Below, in pieces: positions 52,495 through 63,476 of a stretch of 64,000 bases of DNA. The position numbers and the translations under genes were made by a program. The notes beneath the pieces were generated by a model. That model did not search any database, was not told the DNA's origin, and saw nothing but the letters and a program-made list of their open reading frames with translations. How positions within the stretch are numbered: the stretch's first letter is position 1; each line of letters opens with the position of its first letter. Source of the DNA: Hydrogenophaga intermedia (lineage in GTDB: Bacteria > Pseudomonadota > Gammaproteobacteria > Burkholderiales > Burkholderiaceae_C); the NCBI RefSeq assembly GCF_000723405.1, contig NZ_CCAE010000016.1:22694-86693 (forward strand), read 5' to 3'.

Positions 52495-53199
52495 TCACAC
52501 CGAGCGCGTCAGCCCGCCGTCCACCCGCAGGTTCTGCCCCGTGATGTACGCCGCCCCGTCCGAGGCGAGGAAGGCCACCGTCGCCGCGATCTCATCGCTG
52601 GTGCCGTAGCGCCGCATCGGCACGCTCTCGCGCCGCGCCTCGGTGGGTGGCAGGCTGTCGATCCAGCCCGGCAGCACGTTGTTCATGCGCAGGTTGTCGG
52701 CCGCGTAGGTGTCGGCGAAGACCTTGGTGAAGGATGCCAGGCCGGCGCGAAACACCGCCGACGTCGGGAACATCGCGTTCGGCTCGAAGGCCCAGGCGGT
52801 CGAGATGTTGATGATCGCCCCGCCCTTTTGCTGCTTCATGTGCGGCGTCACCAGCCGCGTCGGGCGGATCACGTTCATCAGGTAGGTGTCCATGCCCCGG
52901 TGCCAGTCCTCGTCGCTGATCTCCAGGATGGGCCCGCGCGGCCCGTGGCCCGCGCTGTTGACCAGCACGTCGATGCGGCCCCAGCGCGCCATCACCAGAT
53001 CGACCAACCGGGCCAGGTCGTCGGTGGACTGGTTGGAGCCGGTGACGCCCACGCCACCCAGTTGTTTCGCCAGCGCCTCACCCTTGCCTGACGAGGACAG
53101 CACGCCCACCTGAAACCCCTCGGCCGCCAGACGCCGCGCCACGGCCGCGCCCATGCCACTGCCACCCGCGGTGACCACCGCCACTTTGCCTGTCGCCAT
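52495..53199 (-). CDS. SDR-family oxidoreductase with altered active site
   Basis: A 234-residue short-chain dehydrogenase. The nucleotide site is VTAGGSGMGAAVARRL, and NSAGHGPRGPI and AIINISTAWAFEP follow. The usual YxxxK motif is replaced: the segment reads TSAVFRAGLASFTK, so Ser and Arg stand where Tyr and Lys are expected. It may belong to a divergent SDR subfamily with another mechanism or a regulatory role. The start at 53199 follows AAGGCAAGGAC and avoids a long spurious extension. Confidence 0.85.
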   Translation of the reverse strand: MATGKVAVVTAGGSGMGAAVARRLAAEGFQVGVLSSSGKGEALAKQLGGVGVTGSNQSTDDLARLVDLVMARWGRIDVLVNSAGHGPRGPILEISDEDWHRGMDTYLMNVIRPTRLVTPHMKQQKGGAIINISTAWAFEPNAMFPTSAVFRAGLASFTKVFADTYAADNLRMNNVLPGWIDSLPPTEARRESVPMRRYGTSDEIAATVAFLASDGAAYITGQNLRVDGGLTRSV

Positions 53200-53268
53200 G
53201 TCCTTGCCTTCCGTGTGGGGGAAAGCGCCGGATGCTACCCGTGCATCGCGGGGCGTGCGCGAGGCTTC

Positions 53269-53429
53269 AGAAGGTGTGAGAGAACTCGGCGTGGTCGAGC
53301 AGGCCGTCCAAAGGCACCCAATCAAGGCGCAAAGCACAGCCGTAGCTCGGGCTACGGCGAGCATTTGCAACGCCGAGTGGGTGCCTTTGGGCGGCATGAG
53401 CGGCCATGACGGGTTCTCTCACACCTTCT
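53269..53429. repeat. 161-bp hairpin-forming repeat element
   Basis: 52-bp arms at 53269-53320 and 53378-53429 pair at 44 of 52 positions, and the central 57 bp holds a further near-palindrome (inner GCCGTAGC with GCTACGGC). The right arm abuts the stop codon of the flavoprotein gene. It has no coding capacity. Its inner sequence resembles dispersed repeats I associate with Betaproteobacterial genomes, so it is probably a non-autonomous mobile repeat. Confidence 0.8.
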
Positions 53430-54839
53430 CTAGTACACGTCGCGCCGGTAGCGGCCTTGCGCGGCCAGATCCTCAAGGGCCTCGTCGCCGAGAATCTCGC
53501 GCAGCGTGCGATCGACCTCGCCCGCCATGCCCTCCAGGCTGCCGCACACGTAGAGGGCGGCGCCCTGCCCCACCCACTCGCGCACGGCGTCAGCCGAGTC
53601 GGCCAGCGCGTGCTGCACGTAGCGCCGCTCGGCCTGGTCGCGCGAGAACACCCAGTCCACGCGGCTGAGCCAGCCCTGGTGCGCCCAGGCCTCGATCTCC
53701 TCGCGGTAGTGCGCGTCGCAGGCCGATTGGCGCTCGCCGAACAGCAGCCACATCGGCGCCACCGCGTCGGGGCGCGGCAGGCTCGCGGCATCGGGCAGGT
53801 GCCCCGCCTCGGCCAATCGCCCGCGCATGTGTCCGCGCAGGCCCGCCAGGCCAGTGCCATTGCCGATGAGGATGAGGGGCCGCCGCGCGTTCTCGCCGAT
53901 GCGGAATCCGCCGTGCGCGCGCACGCGCAGCATCAGCGTTTCATCAAGCGCGGCGCCTTCGGTGAGCCAGCCCGAGGCGATGCCCGGGCCGCCGTCGGCC
54001 CGACGTGAGCGGCGCACCAGCAGGTGCACCGCGCCATCGGCCGGCACCGAGGCGATGGAGTAGTCGCGCGGCGCGCCGGGCGCCTCGGACACCTCCACCT
54101 GCACCAGATCGCCGGCCCGCCAATCGGGCAGCTCACCGGACGCCGGCACCAGCTCCAGGTGGTGCACCGGCTCGCCCGTGCTGCCGGGGTTGAGGTGGCG
54201 GCGCGCGCGCAAGCGCCAGGGCTGCAGCGCGGGCGCCTCCCAGTCGGGCAGGTCGCTGGTGCCGGCCAGGTGCGCCAGGTGCTGGCGCCATTGGCGCAGC
54301 GCCTCGGGGTCGCTCTTGTCGACGTCGATGCGCTCGAACAGCGGCTGCGCGCCGCGTGCGGTGAGCCAGCCGTCCAACGCGCGGCCAAAGCCGCAGAAGT
54401 GCGCGTAGGTCTTGTCGCCCAGCGCGAGCAGGCCCACGTGCAGGTGCGACAGGCTCACCTCGGCCGAGGCCATGACCTGGCGCGCGAAACGCGCGGCGCT
54501 GTCGGGCGGGTCGCCTTCGCCGTAGGTGCTGGCCACGCACAGCAGGCGATCGGCCTGCTGCAGATCGGCCAGGCTCAGTTGGTCCAGCGGCGCCAGGCGC
54601 ACGGGCACACCGGCCGTGTGCAGCGCCTGCGCGGTCTGCAGCGCCAGTTCCTCGGCCTGGCCGGTCTGGCTGGCGTAGGTCACCCACCAGGCGGGCACGC
54701 CGGGCGTGGCGGGCAGCAGCGCGGCCACGCGGCGCTGCGCCTCGGCCTGGCGGCGGCGGTGTTGCCAGGCGAAGGCACCGCACATCAGAGCGTACAGGGC
54801 CAGCACGACCAGGGCGTAGGCAAGCTTTTCCGGGGTCAT
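53430..54839 (-). CDS. Membrane-anchored flavodoxin/FNR reductase (sulfite-reductase-flavoprotein-like)
   Basis: A 469-residue diflavin enzyme. One N-terminal helix (LAYALVVLALYALMCGAFAW) anchors it. A flavodoxin domain (about 50-190, with VTYASQTGQAEELA and ASTYGEGDPPDSA) binds FMN. A FAD/NAD(P) FNR-like domain (about 215-469, with PRDYSIASVPADG and LILIGNGTGLAGLRGH) follows. It resembles CysJ without a CysI partner. It is the last gene of the Fur-box operon and overlaps apbE as ATGA. It is the probable NADPH electron donor of the pathway. Confidence 0.88.
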   Translation of the reverse strand: MTPEKLAYALVVLALYALMCGAFAWQHRRRQAEAQRRVAALLPATPGVPAWWVTYASQTGQAEELALQTAQALHTAGVPVRLAPLDQLSLADLQQADRLLCVASTYGEGDPPDSAARFARQVMASAEVSLSHLHVGLLALGDKTYAHFCGFGRALDGWLTARGAQPLFERIDVDKSDPEALRQWRQHLAHLAGTSDLPDWEAPALQPWRLRARRHLNPGSTGEPVHHLELVPASGELPDWRAGDLVQVEVSEAPGAPRDYSIASVPADGAVHLLVRRSRRADGGPGIASGWLTEGAALDETLMLRVRAHGGFRIGENARRPLILIGNGTGLAGLRGHMRGRLAEAGHLPDAASLPRPDAVAPMWLLFGERQSACDAHYREEIEAWAHQGWLSRVDWVFSRDQAERRYVQHALADSADAVREWVGQGAALYVCGSLEGMAGEVDRTLREILGDEALEDLAAQGRYRRDVY

Positions 54840-55855
54840 CCTGCGAGGCGCTCCATCGCGCTCGTGAGGGTTTCGGTGAGGCAGCCGTCGGGCTCGCGCT
54901 GCACGAACAGGGCCGCGATGCCATGCGCTTCGGCCAGGGCCACACCCGCTTCCCGGCCGGCCACGGTGAGCGCGGTGGACCAGGCGTCGGCCCACAGACA
55001 CTCGGCGTGCAGCACGCTCACCGATGCCAGCCCGTGCGCCACGGGTTGACCGGTGCGCGGGTCGAGGCTGTGCGGCAGGCGCCAGCCGCCGTGCAGGTAG
55101 GCGCGGCGGTAGTCGCCGGACGTGGCGACCGACAGGCCGTGCAAGGCCACCCGTGTGGCGCGCGGCCTGGCGTGGCCGCTCCCCACCGGCGGCGTCTCCA
55201 GGTCGACCCACCAGGGCATGCCGTCGGGCCGCAGGCCTTGCCCGAGCAGCTCGCCACCCACCTCCACCAGCGTGTGCGCGATGCCGAGTTCGCCCAGACG
55301 CCGCGCCACGCGGTCCACCGCGTGGCCCTTGGCGATGGCGGAGAAGTCGAGCCGCAGGCCGCCCGGTTGCGTGGCCTCGCGCGTGGCGGCGTCGAAGCGC
55401 AGCGCACGCCAGTCGGTGCCGGCCAGCGCGGCCTGCACGGCCGCCGCGTCGGGCGGTGCGAAGCCGGGGTCGGTGTAGCGCGGCGCGGGGCCGAAGCCCC
55501 AGAGATTGACCAGCGCGCCGGCCGCCGGGTTGAAGGCGCCTGAGGACGCGTCGGCCAACCACAACGCCGCCGCGAGCACCTCGGCCAAGGCCTCGGGCAG
55601 CGCGCGGCGCGTGCCGGCCGGCGCGGCGTTGAACCGCTCCAGGTCGGACGTCGGCAGCCAGGTGCTCATCTGCGCGACCACGAGGTCCAGCTCGGCCTCG
55701 ATGGCCGCACGCACCTCGTCATGGCGCGCCGCGTCGCCATCGGCCCACAGCACCTGCCAGGTGGTGCCCATGCTCTCGCCGCGCAGGCGCTGCACGCGCG
55801 CGCCCAGCCAGGGCACGGCGCCAGCGATCTGCTCGGGCACCAGCACACGGGTCAT
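54836..55855 (-). CDS. apbE: FAD:protein FMN transferase ApbE
   Basis: A 339-residue ApbE-fold flavin transferase. Diagnostic parts are RGESMGTTWQVLW at the N-terminus, SGAFNPAAGALVNLWGFG, LDFSAIAKGHAVDRVARRLGELG, VEVGGELLGQG, and the metal-binding Asp and Thr in LWADAWSTALTVAG. It attaches FMN to Thr in DxxSGAT sites of periplasmic partner proteins. Such a site is present in the DUF2271 protein two genes upstream. It lacks a convincing signal peptide; the start at 55855 is chosen by fit, and GTG 55873 is an alternative. Confidence 0.92.
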   Translation of the reverse strand: MTRVLVPEQIAGAVPWLGARVQRLRGESMGTTWQVLWADGDAARHDEVRAAIEAELDLVVAQMSTWLPTSDLERFNAAPAGTRRALPEALAEVLAAALWLADASSGAFNPAAGALVNLWGFGPAPRYTDPGFAPPDAAAVQAALAGTDWRALRFDAATREATQPGGLRLDFSAIAKGHAVDRVARRLGELGIAHTLVEVGGELLGQGLRPDGMPWWVDLETPPVGSGHARPRATRVALHGLSVATSGDYRRAYLHGGWRLPHSLDPRTGQPVAHGLASVSVLHAECLWADAWSTALTVAGREAGVALAEAHGIAALFVQREPDGCLTETLTSAMERLAG

Positions 55856-55922
55856 GAAAGGAAAACGCCACACATCACACGATCCGCAACGCCTGAAGTC
55901 GCGCCACCCAGAGGTACCGCGG

Positions 55923-55987
55923 AACCGGCTTTGCCGGGCCGCTGGTACCGCCCCCTTGAGGGGGTCGCGCGAAGCGCGGCGGGGGTG
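55923..55987. repeat. Dispersed GC-rich repeat, copy A
   Basis: The sequence has hairpins CCGGC-TTT-GCCGG, CCCCCTTGAGGGGG and CGCG-palindromes in succession. A second copy at 59512-59581 matches along almost its entire length. It lies in the 135-bp gap between the DUF4198 and apbE genes and may act as a transcription-attenuating element. Confidence 0.8.
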
Positions 55988-55990
55988 GAC

Positions 55991-56848
55991 TCAGTTCGGA
56001 AGGACTTCCAGCGTGAGGCTGTAGTTGGAGCGGCGCACCGGCTCGGCCAAGGTACCGGCCGGACCCGTGGGCGGGGCCGGCGGCGCGCCTTCCACGCGCG
56101 GCGGGCGCGGGGGCGCCACGTTGACCCAGTACATGCCGGCGGCCGGCCACTTCACCTTGATCTCGCCATTGGCGTCGGTGTCCATGCGCATCTCGCCGAG
56201 CTCGCTGCGGTAGCGCAAGCCACCGAGGATGACCGTGGCCGAGTAGCCCGCGGCGGGCTTGCCGTTGTCGAGGAAACGGAAGGTCGCCGTGTCGCCCTCC
56301 ACCAGATCGTTCGGGTGCGTCACGGCCACGAGCTCGATGCCCTTGCCCGTGGGCTTGAGCGCGTCGGTGCTGGGCTTGCCTCGCGTGACGAAGGTTTCCA
56401 CGCGGCTGTTGTTCTGGCTCACGCGCAGGTCCGTTGCGCCGGCCGGGATCTCCTTGGCCAGCGACTCGGCGTTGCCACGCAGGCGCTTGGTCTCGTTGCC
56501 GACCTTGAAGCTGGCGATCATGCCGTCGTTGACGAGCGCGATGCGGTAGGTGCCCTGCTGCTCGAGCTTCACGTCGAACATGCTGCGGTAGCGGCCCTTG
56601 GCCTGGTTCTCGGCCTGCACGGGCTGGCCGTTGGGGCCGACGACGACGAGGTTGTCGAGCCCGGCGGCGTTGTGCTCGTAATAGAAGATGTCGTTGGAGA
56701 TGGCGGCGTCCACGCTCACCCAGGGCTGCTGGCCCGAGTAGACGGTGCCCGAGGGCAGCAGCCAGGCGCGGTGCGCGTGCGCGGCCATAGGCAGGGCCAG
56801 GGCGGCGGCCAGGGCCAGCGTGCGGGCGCGAAGGGAAACGTTCTTCAT
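55991..56848 (-). CDS. DUF4198-domain periplasmic protein
   Basis: A 285-residue secreted protein with a signal peptide (MKNVSLRARTLALAAALALPMAAHAHRAW). HAHRAWLLPSGTVYSGQ matches the N-terminal motif of DUF4198 proteins, which are beta-sandwich, often linked to iron or nickel uptake, and FYYEHN, VNDG and HPNDLVEGDTATF are typical internal segments. The C-terminus is Pro-rich. It is the third gene of the Fur-box operon; function unknown. Confidence 0.83.
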   Translation of the reverse strand: MKNVSLRARTLALAAALALPMAAHAHRAWLLPSGTVYSGQQPWVSVDAAISNDIFYYEHNAAGLDNLVVVGPNGQPVQAENQAKGRYRSMFDVKLEQQGTYRIALVNDGMIASFKVGNETKRLRGNAESLAKEIPAGATDLRVSQNNSRVETFVTRGKPSTDALKPTGKGIELVAVTHPNDLVEGDTATFRFLDNGKPAAGYSATVILGGLRYRSELGEMRMDTDANGEIKVKWPAAGMYWVNVAPPRPPRVEGAPPAPPTGPAGTLAEPVRRSNYSLTLEVLPN

Positions 56849-56868
56849 GTTGGGTCTCCGGTCGAGGT

Positions 56869-57381
56869 TCAGGGTTTGACGGTGACGCTGACGGCGCCGA
56901 GTTCGTGCTGGCCGCTGGCCTGCGTGGTGGTGGCGCCCTTGGGCGGCCACACGAAGGGAATCTTCACGAGTTCGCGGCCGCCCACCTCGCGCGCGGCCTC
57001 CAGCACCACGGTGTATTCACCGGGGGCCAGCTTGCCCAGGGCGGCGTCGTTGAACTGCACGCTGTGCTCGCCGGGCGCGCGCGTGGCGCCGCTCAGGCCG
57101 TCCACGGGCATGGTCAGCTCGCGCCCGCTCTTGCGCCACCAGGCCCGCATGTCCTTGAGCCACTTGGTTCCCTCGTTGTTGCGCAGCTTGATGTCGTACC
57201 AGACCGCGAGGTTGCTCACGAAGGACTGGTCGGGCTTCTCGATCCAGATGGCCACGTAGGGGCGGTGGTACTCCGCCACGGTGAGGCGCGGGATCTCGAC
57301 CTTGAGCGCCATGTCGGCGGCCACGGCGGGCCAGGCGAGGCCGGCCGCGGTGAGCGCGGCGGCGTAACGGATGGTCGTCAT
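56869..57381 (-). CDS. DUF2271-domain protein with flavinylation motif
   Basis: A 170-residue periplasmic protein with a signal peptide (cleaved near AAD at residue 22). The mature domain is beta-rich. Residues 94-100 read DGLSGAT, matching the DxxSGAT site in which ApbE attaches FMN to the final Thr (Thr100). DUF2271 proteins are known to occur with ApbE and PepSY proteins. It is the second gene of the operon, with gaps of 20-22 bp to both neighbours. Its likely role is electron carriage by covalent FMN. Confidence 0.87.
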   Translation of the reverse strand: MTTIRYAAALTAAGLAWPAVAADMALKVEIPRLTVAEYHRPYVAIWIEKPDQSFVSNLAVWYDIKLRNNEGTKWLKDMRAWWRKSGRELTMPVDGLSGATRAPGEHSVQFNDAALGKLAPGEYTVVLEAAREVGGRELVKIPFVWPPKGATTTQASGQHELGAVSVTVKP

Positions 57382-57403
57382 GTGACGGAAGCTCCTTCGA
57401 GGG

Positions 57404-58066
57404 TCAATGGATGAAGAGGATCACGAGCAGCAGCGGGATCACCAGCCCCGCGCCCACCATGGGCCAGGTGGTGGGCCGCGCGGTGGCGTGGAACTTGAGG
57501 ATGAACAGGCCGGTGATGCAGAACACCAGGCAGGCCACCGAGAACACGTCGAGGAACCACTTCCACGCGAGGCCCGTGTGGCGGCCCTTGTGCAGGTCGT
57601 TGAAGTAGGAGATCCAGCCGCGGTCGGTGCGCTCGTACTCCACGGCGCCGCTCTCGCGTTCGATGCGCAGCCAGGCGTCTCCGCCGGGGCGTGGCAGCGA
57701 GAGGTAGATCTCCTCGGGCGACCACTCGGCCTCGGTGGTGGGCAGGTTCAGGTCGAGCTCGCGGCCCAGCCAGGCGCGCAATTCGGGCGGCAGCGCGGCG
57801 TTGTCGGGCTCGTCGTCCTTCACGGCCAGCGCGGCCTTCAGCTCGGCGGGCAATTCCAGGGTCTTGTTCTGCACCACGGGCGTGGCCGGGATGTCGGCCG
57901 CGTGGTTGAGCGTGATGCCCGTGAACGCGAACAGCAGCATGCCGATGAGGCACAGCGCGGAACTGATCCAGTGCCACTGGTGCAGGGTCTTGAGCCAATA
58001 GGCCCGGTTGGACGCCGCCGGGGCGGCCGAGGGAGGTTTCGTGAGGGTGTCTGACCGGGTGTTCAC
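57404..58066 (-). CDS. PepSY-associated transmembrane protein
   Basis: A 220-residue membrane protein. It has TM helices at about residues 30-50 ([19 protein letters not shown]), 165-185 and 195-218, with a periplasmic loop bearing [42 protein letters not shown], a PepSY-TM signature with conserved His ligands that may bind heme. GTG at 58066 and TTG at 58075 are the only starts near the Fur-box; TATAAT lies just 10 bp before GTG, so the transcript may be leaderless. It is the first gene of the operon. Confidence 0.87.
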   Translation of the reverse strand: MNTRSDTLTKPPSAAPAASNRAYWLKTLHQWHWISSALCLIGMLLFAFTGITLNHAADIPATPVVQNKTLELPAELKAALAVKDDEPDNAALPPELRAWLGRELDLNLPTTEAEWSPEEIYLSLPRPGGDAWLRIERESGAVEYERTDRGWISYFNDLHKGRHTGLAWKWFLDVFSVACLVFCITGLFILKFHATARPTTWPMVGAGLVIPLLLVILFIH

Positions 58067-58074
58067 AGTTTGCA

Positions 58075-58093
58075 AATTATAACTATTCTCATT
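58075..58093 (-). promoter_or_regulatory. Fur box and promoter of the flavin-transfer operon
   Basis: On the minus strand AATGAGAATAGTTATAATT matches the Fur palindrome AATGAGAATNATTCTCATT at 15 of 18 positions. It contains a TATAAT (58081-58076), so Fur would block the -10. Operon expression is expected when iron is low. Confidence 0.8.
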
Positions 58094-58138
58094 TAGATAA
58101 AGCAGCGAACTGCCCTCTTTTTCGAGGGCGTCGCACCA

Positions 58139-59589
58139 TCAGGACAGGGAAGGACTGGCGACCCAATCGCCGCCGAGCGCCTTGTACAGATCCACCGCGG
58201 CCGTCAGGCGCGACAGCTTCTGCGTGGACAGCGCGTCCAGCGCCGAGAACAGCGTGCGCTGCGCGTCCAGCACCGACAGCAGATCGCCACTGCCCTCGCG
58301 GTAGCGCAGCTCGGCCAGCTCCAGCGAGCGCCGGGCCTGCGCCACCAGCTCGCGCTGCAGCGACTCCTGCTGCTCACTGCGCGAGAGGTTGCCCAGGCCG
58401 TCGTCCACTTCCTTCAAGGCGGTGCGGATGGTCTTGCCGTAGTTCTCGATCAGCACCACACGCTGCGACTCGGTGGTGCGCACCTGCAGGCGCTGGCGCC
58501 CGCCGTCGAAGATGGACTGCGCCAGCGACAGGCCCAGCGACACGCTGCGCGTGGGATCGGCCAGGCTCAGCAGCGCCGAGGTGCCCAGGCCCACCGAGCC
58601 CGAGAGCGACACGCTGGGCAGCAGCGCGGCGCGCGCGGCGGCCACGTTGGCGTCGGCCGCGGCCAGTTGCGATTCGGCCGAGGCCAGGTCGGGCCGGCGC
58701 GTCAGCAGCGTGGACGGCAAACCCGGCGCCAGCGTGGGCACGCGCAGTTGCGCGAACTCGCCGCCGGCGGGCGCGTAGCCCTGCGGCACGCGGCCCAGCA
58801 ACAGGGCCAGGGCCGACGCCGTCTGGCGCTGCTGCAGCTCCAGCGGAATGAGCGCGGTGCGCGCCGACAGCACGGTGGCGCGCTGCTGCGAGACCTCCAG
58901 CGCGGTGGCCACACCGTTGCGCTGGCGCGCCTCCACGATGCGCAGCACGCGCTCGGCAATCTCCAGGTTCCGGCGCGCGATGTCCAGCCGCTCGCTGGTG
59001 TTGAGCCAGAGGAAGTAGTTGGACGCCACGCCCGACAGCAGCGTCAGGCGCGCGGTGCGCCAGTCGTGCTGGCTGGCCTCGAAAGACGCCTCGCCCGCGC
59101 GCACGCCGGCCGCGATGCGGCCCCAGAGGTCGAGCTCGTAGCTGACCGACAGGCCGGCGCTGGTGGATTCGCGCGAGGTAGACGGCGTACCCGCCGCGTC
59201 GCTGCGGCCGGTGGACGTGCTCAGGCTGCCGCCCACCGAGGGAAGGCGCGCGATGCCGGCCTGCTGCAGGGCGATGTCGGCCTGGCGCATGCGCTCGATC
59301 GCGATGCGCAGATCGGCGCTGCCGGCCTGGGCTTCGTCCAGCAGTTGCACCAGCGCGGGCGAGCCAAAGCCCTGCCACCACGCGGTGGTGAGCGCGGGGG
59401 CCTCGGCCGTGGTGGCGGTGGCGTCCCATTGCGCGGGCATGTCGACGACGGGGCCGCGCGCCGGGTCCTGCGTGACGGCGCAGGCCTGCAGCAACAAGGC
59501 GAGGAACACCGCGGAGCCGGCTTTGCCGGGCCGCAGGTGTTGCCCCCTTGAGGGGGTCGCGGCTGCGCCGCGGCGGGGGTGTTTCATAT

Positions 59590-59593
<4 letters not shown>
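58139..59593 (-). CDS. TolC/OprM-like outer-membrane lipoprotein of the MacAB exporter
   Basis: A 484-residue NodT-type efflux channel. Lipobox LLLQACA lies at residues about 33-39. Two helical TolC repeats follow; the end reads [22 protein letters not shown]. The start at 59593 overlaps the macB stop as ATGA. Residues 5-27 ([23 protein letters not shown]) are encoded by copy B of a dispersed repeat, so the N-region of the signal peptide comes from repeat DNA. It is the third gene of the exporter operon. Confidence 0.88.
59512..59581. repeat. Dispersed GC-rich repeat, copy B (inside a coding region)
   Basis: This is a near copy of 55923-55987, sharing GCCGGCTTTGCCGGGCC and CCCCCTTGAGGGGG plus the GC-rich tail. 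It lies within the 5' coding part of the TolC-like lipoprotein gene, where it supplies 23 residues of the signal peptide region. Confidence 0.8.
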
Positions 59594-61592
<1,999 letters not shown>

Positions 61593-61596
<4 letters not shown>

Positions 61597-63476
61597 CGGC
61601 GGGCTCCGGCCGGTGCGGCCATGGGCATGCCGCCCGGGCCGCCGGGGCCGCGCATGCCCTGCTGGCCCAGCGGCGAGCCTTGCGGGTTGCCGCTGCTGTT
61701 GTTGCGTGGCTCGGTTTCGCGCGTGCCGGCCACCACGCGCTCGCCTTCCTTCAGGCCCGACAGCACCTCGGCGTGCACGCGGTTGCTGATGCCGATGGTG
61801 ACTTCGCGCTCTTCGATGGTGCCGTCGTCCTTCATGACCTTGACCTTGGCCTGGCGGGGGCCGCGCGCGCCGCGCGGCGCGGCGTTGGGCTGCGCACCCG
61901 GGCCACGCTCCTGGCTGGAAGCGGCGGTCGCGGGCGTTCGGGCGGGGGCATTGGCGGCGTTCGGGCGTGCCGCCGGTGCCGCGCCAGCGGCGGCCTTGGG
62001 CACGGTGGCGGGGGTGGCGCTGCCAGGCTTGACGGCCGCATCGCTCGACGGGCGAGCGGCCTTGTCGGGCGAGGCCTGGCGTGCGCCGTCCGCGGGCGGC
62101 GTCGGCGCGCCCCCTTGTCCACCGCCCTGCTCGCGCATCTGGCGGCGTTGCTCGCGCAAGCGCTCGCGCTCCTCGGGGCTGAGCTTCTCCATCTCCGCGC
62201 GGCGCTGCTCGCGGAAACGTTCGCGCTCCTCGGGCGTCATCTTCTCGAAGGCTTCGCGGTCGAAGCGCGGGCGCTCGCCGGCGGGGGCCTGCGCGAGCAC
62301 CGTGTCGGCCACGGTGCGGAACGCGCCGTCGGGCACGGAGAGCGAGGAGTTCGGGCGAGATGCCGGCGGCGTGGCGGGTTGGGCGCCCGGAGCAGCCGCA
62401 GGCGCACCACCCTGCGCACCACCCAGCGCACCACCCGCCGCACCACCAGCCTGCCCCGCGCGCTCGCGGCCCGCCGGCCCGCCGCGCTGCATCGTCAGCG
62501 CGGACATCGGCACCACCAGCACGTCGCGCGCCTCGGCCACCACGAAGAACACCTGCGCGGTCATCTGCGTCATCAGGCTGCGGTTGCTGTTGGGCACCTC
62601 GAACAGCGCGTTGTAGAGCACCACGTTGTTGGTCACGGTGGGCGTGGGCTCCACCTTCTTGAGGTCGCCGTAGTAGCGCCGGCCCTGACCGCCCAGGGTG
62701 GTGAAGTACACCGGCATGCCCTGGCGCAGCTTGCTCACGTCGGCCTCGGACACCTGGGTCTGCACCGTCATCACCGACAGGTCGGCGATGCGCATGAGCG
62801 TGGGCGCCTGCTGGTTGGTGTTGAGCGTCTGCCCCTGGCGCGCGGTGATGCTGACCACCGTGCCCGACATGGGCGCGTAGATCTTCGTGTACTTGAGGTT
62901 GGCCTCTTCCACCCGCATGCTGGCCTGCACCTGCTCCATCTGCGCCTTCAGCGAATTGATCTGCGCGCGCGCCGTGCGCGCCGCCGTCTCGGCGTTCTGC
63001 AGGGCCTCTGCGGTGGTGGCCTCCTCGGCCATCAGGTTCTTCTGGCGCTGCAGGTCGCGCTCGGCCTTGGCCAGGTTGAGCTCGCGCTCGGCCATCTGGG
63101 CCTGCTGCGAGCGCAGTTGCGCGCGGCTGGCGTCCACACGCGCCTGCGAGGTCTCGGCGTCGATCTCGGCGAGCAGGTCGCCCTCCTTCACCTCGGTGCC
63201 CACCTCCACGTGCAGCTTGCGCAACTGGCCGGACACCTGCGCGCCCACGTCCACGTAGTCGCGCGGCTGCAGCGAGCCGGTGGCCGCCACCTGGTCCTCG
63301 ATGTCGCCGCGCTGGATGGTGGCGGTGATGTAGGTGCTTTCCTTTTTGGCGCCCGGGCCCCATTTGAACCACCAGGCCGCACCGCCACCACCCAGCAAGG
63401 CCAGGCCCACCAGCCCGATGAGCGCGGTGCGCCAGGGGTGACGGCGGAGGGAGGAAGTCTTCTGGGTCTGGTTCAT
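61593..63476 (-). CDS. macA: MacA-like periplasmic adaptor with large low-complexity insert
   Basis: A 627-residue adaptor of the MacAB exporter. The N-terminal helix ([20 protein letters not shown]) is followed by the barrel-sandwich domain, a coiled coil ([34 protein letters not shown]) and a beta-barrel with LTMQRGG. MacA proteins are usually about 370-400 aa; here about 200-240 residues of Pro/Ala/Gly and Glu/Arg-rich sequence are inserted near 330-560, holding two copies of a PEERERxREQRR unit. The end ([22 protein letters not shown]) is conserved. The start at 63476 fits the helix best. Confidence 0.9.

Noticed and set aside
53430..54839. Sulfite reductase flavoprotein CysJ as a literal assignment
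   Set aside because: There is no CysI or other assimilation gene nearby, and the gene belongs to a Fur-box operon with apbE and PepSY. A flavin-based reductase for iron is a better reading.
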